DNA from: an uncultured Prochlorococcus sp.
GTDB taxonomy: Bacteria > Cyanobacteriota > Cyanobacteriia > PCC-6307 > Cyanobiaceae
Direction: 5' to 3'
NCBI GenBank assembly: GCA_902535185.1
Contig: CACAST010000007.1
Location: forward strand, 1 to 41,583
Length of the DNA: 41,583 bases
The notes under the pieces were generated by a model. It did no database searches and was not told the DNA's origin. It saw nothing but the letters and a program-made list of their open reading frames with translations. The translations under genes were made by a program, and so were the position numbers. Positions 9,640-20,000 of this stretch are shown piece by piece; position 1 is the first letter of the stretch; each line of letters opens with the position of its first letter.

Positions 9640-9653
9640 GTTATTATTGATAC
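9640..9653 (-). promoter_or_regulatory. Weak NtcA-like site upstream of the 81-aa gene and glnB
   Basis: On the minus strand the sequence reads GTA-N8-AAC, one mismatch from the NtcA consensus GTA-N8-TAC. A TTATAT element, usable as a -10 box (plus-strand 9611-9616), follows after 23 bases, close to the spacing seen in NtcA-activated promoters. In DNA this AT-rich such matches occur by chance, so this is only a candidate. Confidence 0.25.
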
Positions 9654-9776
9654 AAAAATAAGATTTAACATCTTTTGACTTAGTCAATTGTAATACTTAG
9701 ATTTGTTGATACTTTTGCGAATTTTTATCTTTATATATAGTTTTTATATAGGTTTAGTAAAAAAGTTCTACTAAAA

Positions 9777-10187
9777 ATGAGTTCAGCTAAATTAGAAGAT
9801 TCGACTCAAAGACCGCTATATGGTGAGAGAATTATTGAAGAATCAAAAATAATTTGTTTCGATAATCCAAATAAGAAAAGAATTTACGAAATTTCTATTC
9901 AGTTACCTGAATTTACATGTAAGTGCCCCTTTTCTGGTTATCCAGATTTTGCAAAACTGAATATTATTTATCAACCTAATTTGAAAGTCTATGAGTTGAA
10001 GTCTTTAAAGCTTTATATTAATAATTTTAGGGATATAAAAATATCACATGAGGAAGTTGTGAATAGAGTTATGGATGATTTAGTGAATGAAGGTTCACCT
10101 CACTGGATACATTTAAATGCTGCATTTAACCCCAGAGGGAATGTTTCTATGCAGTTAGATATTTTTAGTGGGGAGAAAAGAAATTAA
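9777..10187 (+). CDS. queF: NADPH-dependent 7-cyano-7-deazaguanine reductase (QueF, type I)
   Basis: A 136-aa single-domain (type I) QueF of the tunnelling-fold superfamily. It reduces the nitrile of preQ0 to preQ1 on the way to queuosine in tRNA wobble positions. The catalytic cysteine is Cys50 in [13 protein letters not shown], with Asp57 as the paired acid. The QueF signature [10 protein letters not shown] lies at about 72-81. [13 protein letters not shown] near the end matches the family. The stop overlaps the end of ccs1 from the opposite strand. No preQ1 riboswitch could be recognised in the 189-bp upstream spacer. Confidence 0.93.
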   Translation: MSSAKLEDSTQRPLYGERIIEESKIICFDNPNKKRIYEISIQLPEFTCKCPFSGYPDFAKLNIIYQPNLKVYELKSLKLYINNFRDIKISHEEVVNRVMDDLVNEGSPHWIHLNAAFNPRGNVSMQLDIFSGEKRN

Positions 10188-11470
10188 AAATTTTTAATTT
10201 CGTCTGATAATTTAAAAAATTCTTTTTTAAAACCGACTAGATTTTTATTACTAAGGCCTCCAATAGATAACTTTTGTGATTCTTTATTTACCAGAATCCA
10301 TAATTGGTTAGTTGGTATAAGACTTATTATTGTTCCAAAAATTATTAAGATAAAAGAAAAGTAAATAAATGGTATGGACGGATCATTTTTAATTATTAAT
10401 CCACTGCTGGGGATTATTTTTTTCAGAGATACTTTTGAAGAGTTAACTTCTAAAGGATTGTCATTGATATAGAGATTATTTCCGGAAAAATTTTCTATAT
10501 TCGAAATTTTAAGTGGACCATTTTCATTATCTATTGTTAAAAGGAAATTTTTTTTAGTCTCCGATCCTAATTCAACTAAAACTCCCCAAACTTGATTGCC
10601 GATTTCTGGAATCTCCTTTAATTGTAATTGATAAAGGATATTATCTATTTCTAAAACAACATTTGATATTGCCCAATCTGCTTGATAAATAGTTAATCCT
10701 TTAAACCTGATTGGGTGATTAACTTTGGTTGTTTTTATTTCATTTAAATTTAGATCTTCTGAAGAAAAATTTAATTTTGAAATAAACTGTTTAGGCACTC
10801 CATCACTTTCACGTTCTATAGAAAAATCGACTAATTTTACATTGGCTTTTGAGTTTGTGCTCTCATTGACAAGATCTAAAGTTTCTCCAGGCAGTAAATA
10901 TTGTTCTTTTGATTGACTTGTAAAACTTCCATATGCTGAACCTATAAGTAAGACTATTAATCCGATATGTACAACTAAAGGACCGATTTTTCCAATTACC
11001 CCCTTTCTTGCAGAAATATGACTATTAAATTTGTATGTTTTCCATCCTTTTTTTTTAAGTAATAAATCTACTTTTGATATTTGTTCTCCATCTTGATTGA
11101 TTGGATGACTTGTAGTTAGTTGCAGTTTGCTAAATTTTTTTTCGCTTTTATATTCAATCCATTTTAATGAAGCTTTTAATGAAGGAATTTGCCTCCTGAA
11201 ACTACAAGCTGCCAGAGAAATGCAAAGAAGAATTAATGTAAATAAAAACCAAAAGCTTGTATATAAATGATCCAATTGAAGTTTTAAGACTTTTTCCCCA
11301 TCTAAAAATCCAAAAATGGGAGCTCTATCGAAATTATCAATATAAAATTTATTATTATTATCTTGAGGAATAAAAGTACCTATGCCACTGGCAATAGCTA
11401 AGAAGATTATTAGTGATATTGCGAATCTTAAACTTGATATTTTTAAAATTAGATTCTTAATCATCATCAT
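10184..11470 (-). CDS. ccs1: Cytochrome c biogenesis protein Ccs1 (ResB-like)
   Basis: A 428-aa membrane protein of System II cytochrome c maturation. With CcsA it forms the haem-delivery and ligation complex on the thylakoid or plasma membrane, needed for cytochromes f and c6. The N-terminus has a first membrane segment ([23 protein letters not shown]), a second at about residues 70-90, a third at about 165-185 ([16 protein letters not shown]) and a last near 368-388. A large lumenal domain lies between the third and fourth. [15 protein letters not shown] is a conserved ResB/Ccs1 segment. Three consecutive ATG codons lie at the start. Its first base abuts the stop of ccdA, so the two are probably translationally coupled. 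Confidence 0.9.
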   Translation of the reverse strand: MMMIKNLILKISSLRFAISLIIFLAIASGIGTFIPQDNNNKFYIDNFDRAPIFGFLDGEKVLKLQLDHLYTSFWFLFTLILLCISLAACSFRRQIPSLKASLKWIEYKSEKKFSKLQLTTSHPINQDGEQISKVDLLLKKKGWKTYKFNSHISARKGVIGKIGPLVVHIGLIVLLIGSAYGSFTSQSKEQYLLPGETLDLVNESTNSKANVKLVDFSIERESDGVPKQFISKLNFSSEDLNLNEIKTTKVNHPIRFKGLTIYQADWAISNVVLEIDNILYQLQLKEIPEIGNQVWGVLVELGSETKKNFLLTIDNENGPLKISNIENFSGNNLYINDNPLEVNSSKVSLKKIIPSSGLIIKNDPSIPFIYFSFILIIFGTIISLIPTNQLWILVNKESQKLSIGGLSNKNLVGFKKEFFKLSDEIKNF

Positions 11471-12127
11471 TTAAATCCAATTTGAAAATAAATTTAATAA
11501 TCCTAGTGCTACTAAAAATATCCCACTTAAGGTAGGAATTATTTGACTAAATTTTCTAAGCTCTAAAAATTTTTTTAAGTTTTCTGCCGTAGCTCCCGCA
11601 ATAATTAGTGGAGTGACTTGGCCTATTCCAAAGAAAAATAAAAAAATAATTGAGATTATCGGGTTTTTAGCTTGCGATACCCAAGCCAGAAGAGTTGCCA
11701 AAACTGGAGTAATGCAAGGTGAAGAGGCTAGTCCAAAAGTAGTTCCTATCGCAAAAGGTGCTATAAGAGATGGTATTTTGTCCTCTATTTTTTTTAGATC
11801 AGGTCCATTCGGGAACTGAAACTTTAAAATTCCTAGTAAATTTAAACCCATTATTATTGCTATCAAGGCAACAATCGAAGTGTAATAAGCTGGAATTTGC
11901 CCGTATATTTTACCTAAGAATCCACTCGCAGCCCCCAGTGCAACAAGCGAGAGAACTACTCCTCCTGAAAAACTAATAAGTTTAAATTTATTTTTCTCAG
12001 TTCCTCCTATATATGCAATTGTCACTGGAAGTAAAGATAATGAGCATGGTCCAAGACTTGTTAAAAGTCCTGCGCTGAAAACCAAAAATATAGTAAATGG
12101 ACCAGGACTATTAAGACCATTCTGCAT
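11471..12127 (-). CDS. ccdA: CcdA, thiol-disulfide transporter for cytochrome c maturation
   Basis: A 218-aa polytopic membrane protein of the DsbD/CcdA family. CcdA passes reducing power across the membrane to keep apocytochrome haem-binding cysteines reduced. Two redox cysteines sit in mirrored motifs: Cys28 in SLGPCSLSLLP and Cys138 in SSPCITPVLA. Six hydrophobic segments are expected for the length. It directly precedes ccs1 with no bases between, forming a ccdA-ccs1 System II pair. The 82 bp upstream, before ftsW, probably carries its promoter. Confidence 0.92.
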   Translation of the reverse strand: MQNGLNSPGPFTIFLVFSAGLLTSLGPCSLSLLPVTIAYIGGTEKNKFKLISFSGGVVLSLVALGAASGFLGKIYGQIPAYYTSIVALIAIIMGLNLLGILKFQFPNGPDLKKIEDKIPSLIAPFAIGTTFGLASSPCITPVLATLLAWVSQAKNPIISIIFLFFFGIGQVTPLIIAGATAENLKKFLELRKFSQIIPTLSGIFLVALGLLNLFSNWI

Positions 12128-12209
12128 AAGCAGATTACCCTTTTGAGATAATTCTGAAATAACTAAATTAAATGATTCGATAGCTGGAATTAAATCTTTT
12201 AAATTCTAA

Positions 12210-13496
12210 CTAATTAAGAGTCTTTCGTGTACTAATCATACCAATCAAACCTGTTGACTCTAATGAACATCTCACTAACATCCCTGCAATAAAAAAAGAA
12301 GCTATTAATGAATTGCCACCATAACTAATGAAAGGTAGTGGTAAGCCTGTTGTAGGCATTGAACCGGTTGCTACAGCAATATGCATAATTGATTGACCTG
12401 TCAATAATACACCACATCCGACAGCAACTAATTTTGTATAGTTGTTCCTGCACTTAAGACTAATTCTTAGGCTTATATAAGAGAATACTGCTAAAAATCC
12501 TAAGAATAAAGTACACCCCAATAAACCAAATTCTTCCGCAAAAATGGCAAAAATAAAATCTGTATACATAAACGGTAGATACTGTAATTTTTGTATGGAC
12601 AATCCAAAACCTTTGCCAAATAGACCACCTGAACCTATAGCTAATAAACTCTGAACCAATTGAAATCCATTTTCTTGTTGATCTTTCCAAGGATTTATAA
12701 ATGAAGTAACTCTCAGTTTTTGATATTCGTTATTAAGGATGCTGATACATCCAGTAATGAACCCTATTGAAGCAAATGAGCAGAGAGAGCTAAGTTTTAC
12801 TCCTCCACATAAACCCATTACCCAAAGAAGAATTCCAGTTAATGAAGCAGTACTTAAATTAGGCTGTTTTAGTATTAATAAAATTAATAAACCAAAGGAT
12901 ATTATTGAAATTAATTTTTTATCATTCTTCACTAGATTCCAATGTGCGAAAAGATTAGAAGCTTCTAGAATTAGAAAAGGTTTAATTAATTCAGATGGCT
13001 GCAGACGTAAACTGCCAAGCACTAGCCATCTTGAGGATCCATTAACTGTAATTCCAGTAAGATTGGTAAGGAAAATCAGAAAGAATAAAATATAAAAAAT
13101 AATTCTTGAAAACTTTAAAAGATTCCTAATATTTGTATTAAGAATGAAATAAAAAAGGCCAATTCCTGGAATTGTCCAAATTACTTGTTTTTTAAGGAAA
13201 TAAGCCCAATGTCCCATTTCCCTACTAGCTACCCACCAACTTGATGATCCTAGTATGCATATTCCTAATATTGACCAAATTCCAATGAGTACAATGAGGA
13301 TTTTTGCCTCGTAAGGCCATATCGTCCAAGGTAATGGAAATATAGAATCTGTTAAATAGCTTAAATTTTTTTTGTAACTAGAAATAAAGGTTTTTTTTCT
13401 TTTAGAAATTCTTTTATATTTAATTTTTTCTTGACTTATCGCCAATTTTTTTAGATGTATATGTACTATTGAGACGTTTAATTGAGATTTTGCCAA
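12210..13496 (-). CDS. ftsW: FtsW-type SEDS peptidoglycan glycosyltransferase
   Basis: A 428-aa SEDS-family protein. FtsW polymerises septal peptidoglycan with a class B PBP during division. After a basic N-terminal tail of about 55 residues come hydrophobic segments and the family motifs NGSSRWLVLGSLRLQPSEL and KPFLILEASN, then the extracytoplasmic GSGGLFGKGFG loop, FIFAIFAEEFGLLG, and the C-terminal GLPLPFISYGGNS. RodA is the alternative; the long N-terminal tail and family resemblance make FtsW more likely. It lies divergent from the ATP synthase operon and 82 bp upstream of ccdA on the same strand. Confidence 0.88.
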   Translation of the reverse strand: MAKSQLNVSIVHIHLKKLAISQEKIKYKRISKRKKTFISSYKKNLSYLTDSIFPLPWTIWPYEAKILIVLIGIWSILGICILGSSSWWVASREMGHWAYFLKKQVIWTIPGIGLFYFILNTNIRNLLKFSRIIFYILFFLIFLTNLTGITVNGSSRWLVLGSLRLQPSELIKPFLILEASNLFAHWNLVKNDKKLISIISFGLLILLILKQPNLSTASLTGILLWVMGLCGGVKLSSLCSFASIGFITGCISILNNEYQKLRVTSFINPWKDQQENGFQLVQSLLAIGSGGLFGKGFGLSIQKLQYLPFMYTDFIFAIFAEEFGLLGCTLFLGFLAVFSYISLRISLKCRNNYTKLVAVGCGVLLTGQSIMHIAVATGSMPTTGLPLPFISYGGNSLIASFFIAGMLVRCSLESTGLIGMISTRKTLN

Positions 13497-13650
13497 GTCT
13501 TATATTTACGTTTTAAAGTGATTAAGCAATTAAAAAGATGAATTTGAATAAATTTTATTTTTGAAGAATAAAGTAAAAAGTGGTCTATAGATTTATCAAA
13601 AATCTTAAGAATTAATTTTTTATAGAAAAAAACTAGCTAAAAGGTACCTC

Positions 13651-13669
13651 TCCGTGATAGATTCCGTGA
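13651..13669 (+). repeat. Direct repeat TCCGTGA upstream of the ATP synthase operon
   Basis: TCCGTGA occurs at 13651-13657 and again at 13663-13669, a 12-base period. It stands out because the surrounding 216-bp spacer is strongly AT-rich. It lies about 45-60 bp before the atpI start, between a likely promoter zone and the AAGAGGAG ribosome binding site at 13695-13702. Whether it binds a regulator or lies in the leader RNA is unknown. Confidence 0.4.
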
Positions 13670-13712
13670 GTTTATATACTTACTTCAAACCATTAAGAGG
13701 AGTTTTTAAACT

Positions 13713-14189
13713 ATGTTCACATCAGTGGACTCAAATAGAAAAAAACTTGAGCATCCTTCTAATGAGAATGTTCAATTTCCTCAATCCCTAAATAATTCGA
13801 TCATCAAAGAAGGTAAATCTGGCATTGCCAATCAAATAGATCATTTGCTTTCTCAAAATGATGAATACACAAAATTGCAATTAACAATTTTTGGAATTAC
13901 TTTTATTGTTTCTATTTTATTAGCATCAATAACTGGAATTTTTCTAGGCTTTACTTTTGGTTTTAGTATTTTTACAGGTGCAATTGCCGGCATTTTTTAC
14001 CTACGTTTGCTTGCCAAAAGTATAGGGAAACTTGGTAAAGAATCATCAGGTGTATCAAAATTGCAACTATTAGTTCCAGTTTGCCTCTTTATTTTTGCGA
14101 GCAAGCTAGGATCTTTAGATATTTTTCCTGCAATGATAGGTTTTTTTATTTATAAGCCTTCACTCATTCTTTATTTTTCACGTTATTAA
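13713..14189 (+). CDS. atpI: ATP synthase protein I (AtpI/Atp1-like)
   Basis: A 158-aa membrane protein at the head of the ATP synthase operon. AtpI-type proteins are accessory and are thought to assist c-ring assembly or ion handling; they are not part of the finished enzyme. The first 65 residues are hydrophilic. Hydrophobic segments follow at about 68-90 and 92-110, and two near 126-155. A clear AAGAGGAG Shine-Dalgarno at 13695-13702 fixes the ATG at 13713. The gene is named mainly from its position and topology, because AtpI proteins are weakly conserved. It is followed 22 bp later by atpB. Confidence 0.75.
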   Translation: MFTSVDSNRKKLEHPSNENVQFPQSLNNSIIKEGKSGIANQIDHLLSQNDEYTKLQLTIFGITFIVSILLASITGIFLGFTFGFSIFTGAIAGIFYLRLLAKSIGKLGKESSGVSKLQLLVPVCLFIFASKLGSLDIFPAMIGFFIYKPSLILYFSRY

Positions 14190-14211
14190 GTAAATTTTTT
14201 ATTCAAAACAA

Positions 14212-14937
14212 ATGTTTTTTAATTCCTTGCTAACAAATTTTGCAGCATTAGAAGTTGGTCAACATCTTTATTGGCAAATTGGAAATATCAGACTACATGG
14301 GCAGGTATTTTTAACATCTTGGATTTTATTGGGAGCGTTATTAGTTTTTATTTCTTTAGGAACTAAAAAAATGGAAAATGATCCTAAAGGCCTTCAAAAC
14401 TTGCTTGAGTTCCTCTGGGATTACATAAGAGATCTTGCAAGGACTCAAATAGGTGAAAAAGTATATAGAGATTGGATGCCATTTATAGGTACTTTATTTT
14501 TATTCGTCTTTGTTAGTAATTGGGGAGGAGCTTTAATTCCTTGGCGATTGATTAAGTTACCAAGTGGAGAATTAGGAGCACCTACTGCAGATATCAATAC
14601 AACTATAGCTTTGGCTTTATTGGTTTCACTTTCCTATTTCTATGCAGGTTTAAGCAATAAGGGTTGGAGATACTTCGAATATTATGTTCACCCAACCCCT
14701 ATTATGCTCCCTTTCAAAATTCTAGAGGACTTTACGAAACCTTTATCACTTTCTTTCAGGCTATTTGGAAACATTTTGGCTGATGAACTTGTTGTTGGTG
14801 TTCTAGTCTTTTTAGTTCCGCTAATTCTCCCAATACCTGTTATGTTCCTAGGATTATTTACTAGTGCGATTCAGGCATTGATTTTTGCAACTTTAGCGGC
14901 CTACTACATTGGAGAAGCTGTTGAAGAACATCATTAG
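14212..14937 (+). CDS. atpB: ATP synthase subunit a
   Basis: A 241-aa integral membrane subunit of F0 (plastid name atpI). It provides the two proton half-channels against the c-ring. The essential arginine is Arg183 in [14 protein letters not shown], and the following helix ([16 protein letters not shown]) and the C-terminal [16 protein letters not shown] are typical. Length is normal for cyanobacteria. It is separated from the c-subunit gene by 163 bp, the longest gap inside the operon, and that gap carries a hairpin. Confidence 0.96.
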   Translation: MFFNSLLTNFAALEVGQHLYWQIGNIRLHGQVFLTSWILLGALLVFISLGTKKMENDPKGLQNLLEFLWDYIRDLARTQIGEKVYRDWMPFIGTLFLFVFVSNWGGALIPWRLIKLPSGELGAPTADINTTIALALLVSLSYFYAGLSNKGWRYFEYYVHPTPIMLPFKILEDFTKPLSLSFRLFGNILADELVVGVLVFLVPLILPIPVMFLGLFTSAIQALIFATLAAYYIGEAVEEHH

Positions 14938-15004
14938 CTTTCTTCTAATACATTCAGATGCTTTTACAAAGGGTCTGTAATCTGGCAAAATATCTAATCG
15001 CGTA

Positions 15005-15023
15005 GGTCTGAAAATATCAGACC
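15005..15023 (+). other. Hairpin in the atpB-atpE spacer
   Basis: GGTCTGA (15005-15011) and TCAGACC (15017-15023) form a perfect 7-bp stem with a 5-base loop. An upstream GGGTCTG at 14971-14977 can pair with CAGACCC at 15018-15024 instead, so two mutually exclusive folds are possible. There is an A-run, not a T-run, after it, so it is not an intrinsic terminator on this strand. It may be an mRNA processing or stability element ahead of the c-subunit gene. Confidence 0.5.
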
Positions 15024-15058
15024 CATTCTTAAAAAAAAGGATGTCCAAGCGTGTATGA

Positions 15059-15346
<288 letters not shown>

Positions 15347-15351
15347 AAGTT

Positions 15352-15382
15352 AATATTGCTTCTAATTCTTATTAGCAATATT
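15352..15382 (+). other. Hairpin in the atpE-b' spacer
   Basis: AATATTGCT (15352-15360) and AGCAATATT (15374-15382) form a perfect 9-bp stem with a 13-base loop; an inner TAA/TTA pairing can shorten the loop. It starts 6 bases after the atpE stop and is followed by a T-rich stretch broken by A (TTTAAATTTAATTTTT), so it could act as a weak, leaky terminator or a 3' stabiliser for the c-subunit message. Confidence 0.5.
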
Positions 15383-15413
15383 TAAATTTAATTTTTAACT
15401 TCAACTGAATCAT

Positions 15414-15875
15414 ATGTTGGCCTTTAATTTTTTTGGTGCTACAGAAGGTGGATTATTTGATATAAATGCCACTTTGCCTCTAATGGCGATACAAGTAGTT
15501 GCACTTACTTACATATTAAATTCTCTCTTTTTTAAGCCTGTAGGCAATGTTGTAGAGAAAAGAGAAAAGTTTGTAAGTAATAATATTATTGAGGCCAAAA
15601 ATAAACTTTCTGAGGTTAAAAAATTAGAAGCTGATTTATTAACTCAGCTTCAAAGCGCTCGTACAGAAGCCCAAAGAATTGTAAGCGAAGCTGAAGATGA
15701 GTCTGACAAGCTTTATAAAGAAGCACTAGAACTTGCTAATAATGAAGCAAATGCTTCAAAAGAAAAAGCAAGACTAGAAATTGAAAGTCAGACATCTGTT
15801 GCTCGTGATCAACTTTCTAAACAGGCTGATGATCTAAGCGAACTTATTGTTAATAGATTGATTCTAGAAAAATGA
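15414..15875 (+). CDS. atpF2: ATP synthase subunit b'
   Basis: A 153-aa second copy of the b-type stator subunit (named atpG in many cyanobacterial records), present in photosynthetic organisms with a b/b' heterodimer. There is one N-terminal membrane helix (about residues 20-43, [20 protein letters not shown]), then [11 protein letters not shown] and a long charged coiled coil to the end. It overlaps atpF by 4 bp (ATGA at 15872), which favours coupled translation of the two stator partners. The start follows the 67-bp hairpin-bearing spacer after atpE. Confidence 0.93.
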   Translation: MLAFNFFGATEGGLFDINATLPLMAIQVVALTYILNSLFFKPVGNVVEKREKFVSNNIIEAKNKLSEVKKLEADLLTQLQSARTEAQRIVSEAEDESDKLYKEALELANNEANASKEKARLEIESQTSVARDQLSKQADDLSELIVNRLILEK

Positions 15876-16384
15876 ATTTAACTCTTTTAGCTACAGAAGG
15901 TTTTGGATTGAATTTCAATTTGTTCGAAACTAATATCCTTAACTGGGCTGTAGTGGTTTTCGGTCTTTATAAATTTTTGCCTGGCTTCCTAGGAAAAATG
16001 CTTCAAAAAAGGAGAGAAGGAATTCTTCTTGAATTAAAAGATGCTGAAGATCGACTTCTCAAAGCTACTCTAGCTTTAGAAAAGGCGAAGAAAGATTTAT
16101 CTTCAGCAGAAGAAAAAGCTTCTCAAATAAAAGCAGATTCCCTTAAAAGATCTGAATCAATCAGAATGGAAAGTGAGAAAAAAGCTATAGAGGAGATGGC
16201 ACGAATAAAACAAAGTGCAATCTCTGATGAGAGCTCTGAAGCATCCAGAGCAATTTCTCAACTTCGAAAAGAAGCTGTTGAACTGGCAATTAAGAAAGCT
16301 TTAGATTCTCTCCCAAATCGACTTGATAAAAAAACACAAGAAAATTTGGTAACTCAATCAATTAATAATATTGAGGTGAACTAA
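15872..16384 (+). CDS. atpF: ATP synthase subunit b
   Basis: A 170-aa stator subunit. A single membrane helix lies near residues 20-42 ([20 protein letters not shown]), followed by [20 protein letters not shown] and a long, highly charged helical domain that reaches up to F1 and delta. It differs from b' in its N-terminal leader and its longer C-terminus. The start overlaps the b' stop by 4 bp and its stop shares one base with the atpH start (TAATG), so three genes are tightly coupled. Confidence 0.94.
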   Translation: MNLTLLATEGFGLNFNLFETNILNWAVVVFGLYKFLPGFLGKMLQKRREGILLELKDAEDRLLKATLALEKAKKDLSSAEEKASQIKADSLKRSESIRMESEKKAIEEMARIKQSAISDESSEASRAISQLRKEAVELAIKKALDSLPNRLDKKTQENLVTQSINNIEVN

Positions 16385-16926
16385 TGCCACTTTTAAATTC
16401 AGTTACTACTCCATACGCCGAGGCATTACTTCAAGTTGTGAATGAAAATTCGCAAACTGAAGAGATGGTTTCTGAGGTTAAACAACTCTTGGAATTAATA
16501 AATGATTCCCCTGAATTGGAGAAGGCACTATCCTCTCCCATTTTAGAGACAGATGCTAAGAAGAAAATCATTATTGAAATTTTTTCAAATAAGGTTAATT
16601 CTTCTTTATTGAATTTCTTAAAATTGTTGGCCGATAGGCAAAGAATTGGAATCCTTACTTCAATTCTTGATAGGTTTTTAGAGATTTACCGAGAAAATAG
16701 TAATATTGCTTTGGCAACTGTTACTTCTGCAGTCGAGCTTACTGATGAACAGAAAGGTCTAATTACCAAAAAGATCATCAATATTGCTGGAACAGAAAAA
16801 TTAGAACTTGTAACTAAAATTGACCCATCTCTTATTGGTGGTTTCGTCGCCAGTGTAGGATCAAAAGTAATTGATGCTTCCCTTGCTTCACAAATTAGAA
16901 AACTTGGCTTAACTCTTTCCAAGTAA
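16384..16926 (+). CDS. atpH: ATP synthase subunit delta
   Basis: A 180-aa peripheral stator subunit (atpD in plastid nomenclature) that joins the b/b' stalk to the top of F1. The N-terminal helical domain begins PYAEALLQVVNENSQ, and SNKVNSSLLNFLKLLADRQRIG is the conserved middle segment. The C-terminal KIDPSLIGGFVASVGSKVIDA motif is diagnostic. It starts one base inside the atpF stop. The atpA gene follows after 30 bp. Confidence 0.94.
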   Translation: MPLLNSVTTPYAEALLQVVNENSQTEEMVSEVKQLLELINDSPELEKALSSPILETDAKKKIIIEIFSNKVNSSLLNFLKLLADRQRIGILTSILDRFLEIYRENSNIALATVTSAVELTDEQKGLITKKIINIAGTEKLELVTKIDPSLIGGFVASVGSKVIDASLASQIRKLGLTLSK

Positions 16927-16944
16927 CTTTTAAATCAACCTTAA

Positions 16945-18474
<1,530 letters not shown>

Positions 18475-18492
18475 ATTTATTTAGGAGATACC

Positions 18493-19443
18493 ATGGCAAA
18501 TCTTAAAGAGATTAGAGATCGAATCGTTTCCGTTAAAAATACAAGAAAAATAACGGAGGCCATGAGACTTGTTGCAGCTGCAAAAGTTAGGAGAGCTCAA
18601 GATCAAGTTCTTAAGAGTAGACCTTTTGCAGATAAACTTGCAAGGGTTTTAGAAAATATTCAATCAAGAGTACAATTTGAGGCTGTCGATTCTCCTCTAT
18701 TATCTAAGAGAGAAGTAAAGAACATTAGCTTGGTTTGCATAACTGCGGATAGAGGTTTATGCGGTGGTTACAACACAAATATAATAAAAAAGGTAGAAAT
18801 AAGATACGCAGAATTAGTCAAACAAGGTTATCAGCCAAATTTAATTTTGGTAGGGAAGAAAGCTATTGGATATTTCCAAAATAGAAAAGATAGATATGTA
18901 ATTAAAAATACTTTCAAAGAACTAGAACAGGTACCCACAGTCAAGGACTCTGAAGGAGTTACAAATGAGATTTTAGCTCAATTTCTTTCTGAAAATTCTG
19001 ATAGGGTTGAAATTATTTACACGAAATTCATCACTCTAGTTAGCTGCGCTCCTGTCGTTCAAACATTATTGCCACTTGACCCTCAAGGAATTGCTGAGGA
19101 AAACGATGAAATTTTTAGGTTAACTACAAAAGATAGTAAGTTACTTGTTGAAAAATCAAATATTGAAAAAAGTGATTCAGAGAAGTTACCATCAGATATT
19201 GTTTTTGAACAAAGTCCTGATCAACTATTAGATTCGTTATTGCCATTATATTTACAGAATCAGGTACTAAGAGCTCTTCAAGAGTCGGCAGCTTCAGAAC
19301 TCGCTTGCAGGATGACTGCGATGAATAATGCGAGTGATAATGCTAAAGAACTAGCAAGTACTTTGAATCTAACCTATAACAAAGCTAGGCAAGCAGCTAT
19401 TACTCAAGAAATATTAGAGGTTGTAGGAGGTTCTGCAGTTTAG
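18493..19443 (+). CDS. atpG: ATP synthase subunit gamma
   Basis: A 316-aa central rotor shaft (plastid name atpC). N-terminal helix [20 protein letters not shown] and C-terminal [20 protein letters not shown] helices form the coiled coil that turns inside F1. Between about residues 205 and 240 it carries the extra segment found in cyanobacterial and chloroplast gamma and absent from E. coli; it has no cysteines, so the plant-type thiol switch is missing, as expected in cyanobacteria. A TAGGAGA ribosome binding site precedes the ATG. It closes the atp operon proper. Confidence 0.96.
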   Translation: MANLKEIRDRIVSVKNTRKITEAMRLVAAAKVRRAQDQVLKSRPFADKLARVLENIQSRVQFEAVDSPLLSKREVKNISLVCITADRGLCGGYNTNIIKKVEIRYAELVKQGYQPNLILVGKKAIGYFQNRKDRYVIKNTFKELEQVPTVKDSEGVTNEILAQFLSENSDRVEIIYTKFITLVSCAPVVQTLLPLDPQGIAEENDEIFRLTTKDSKLLVEKSNIEKSDSEKLPSDIVFEQSPDQLLDSLLPLYLQNQVLRALQESAASELACRMTAMNNASDNAKELASTLNLTYNKARQAAITQEILEVVGGSAV

Positions 19444-19459
19444 CAATAAGATTTAGGAT

Positions 19460-19786
19460 ATGCCTGAATACAATATCAAAGTTAAATTTGAGCAAAAGAC
19501 TTTTAGCTTTTTATGTTCCGAAGATCAAGATATTATTTCAGCGGCAAAAATGAATGGAATAGATTTACCAAGTAGTTGTTGTTCAGGAGTTTGTACAGAT
19601 TGTGCGTCCATGATATTAGAAGGATCAGTAGATCAAGAAGATGCTATGGGATTAAATGATGATTTGAGGGAAAAGGGCTTTGCACTTTTATGTGTGGCAT
19701 ATCCCAAGTCCGATTTGAATATTGTTATTGGTAAAGGGGTCGAAGATGATTTGTATAATGATCAATTTGGTAAATATCAAAAATGA
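19460..19786 (+). CDS. 2Fe-2S plant-type ferredoxin
   Basis: A 108-aa ferredoxin. The four cluster ligands have the canonical C-x4-C-x2-C-x29-C spacing: Cys40, Cys45, Cys48 and Cys78 (SSCCSGVCTDC and ALLCVAYP). An additional cysteine (Cys41) sits beside the first ligand. It carries electrons to an unidentified partner. It is more divergent than the main photosynthetic ferredoxin: the loop reads ASMILEGSVDQEDAMGL, and a C-terminal extension (VEDDLYNDQFGKYQK) follows. It starts 16 bp after the gamma gene and overlaps the next small gene by 4 bp, so it is probably co-transcribed downstream of the atp operon. Confidence 0.9.
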   Translation: MPEYNIKVKFEQKTFSFLCSEDQDIISAAKMNGIDLPSSCCSGVCTDCASMILEGSVDQEDAMGLNDDLREKGFALLCVAYPKSDLNIVIGKGVEDDLYNDQFGKYQK

Positions 19787-19974
19787 AATTAAGTTCAGTT
19801 GATTACTATTTAGATTGGCCAGCTTCAATAAATGTAAAAAATTTAAGGGAATTCATCATTGTAAATTTAGAAAAAAAAGGTGATTTAATTCGATGGTCAA
19901 TTGTTGATATTCAAAATTCTATTGACTCTTTTGGAACAAAAAAACTTAAAATTAAAGCTGTCTTAGCTAATTAA
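19783..19974 (+). CDS. Small hypothetical protein after the ferredoxin
   Basis: A 63-aa protein with an ATGA overlap on the ferredoxin stop, so it is very likely translated. I do not recognise the family. It is a soluble, mixed alpha/beta sequence (YYLDWPASINVKNLREFI, then GDLIRWSIVDIQNS and KKLKIKAVLAN). The alternating hydrophobic end suggests two beta strands around a helix. The tight coupling suggests a function with the ferredoxin or with the DUF3326 protein 26 bp downstream. Confidence 0.7.
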   Translation: MKLSSVDYYLDWPASINVKNLREFIIVNLEKKGDLIRWSIVDIQNSIDSFGTKKLKIKAVLAN

Positions 19975-20000
19975 AAATATAAATTGAAATATTTTTAATA

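Noticed and set aside
12739-13095. 118-codon plus-strand frame opposite ftsW
   Set aside because: Antisense to conserved SEDS motifs and lacks any recognisable feature.
15005-15023. Intrinsic terminator after atpB
   Set aside because: The stem is followed by an A-run rather than a T-run on the transcribed strand, and the operon continues.
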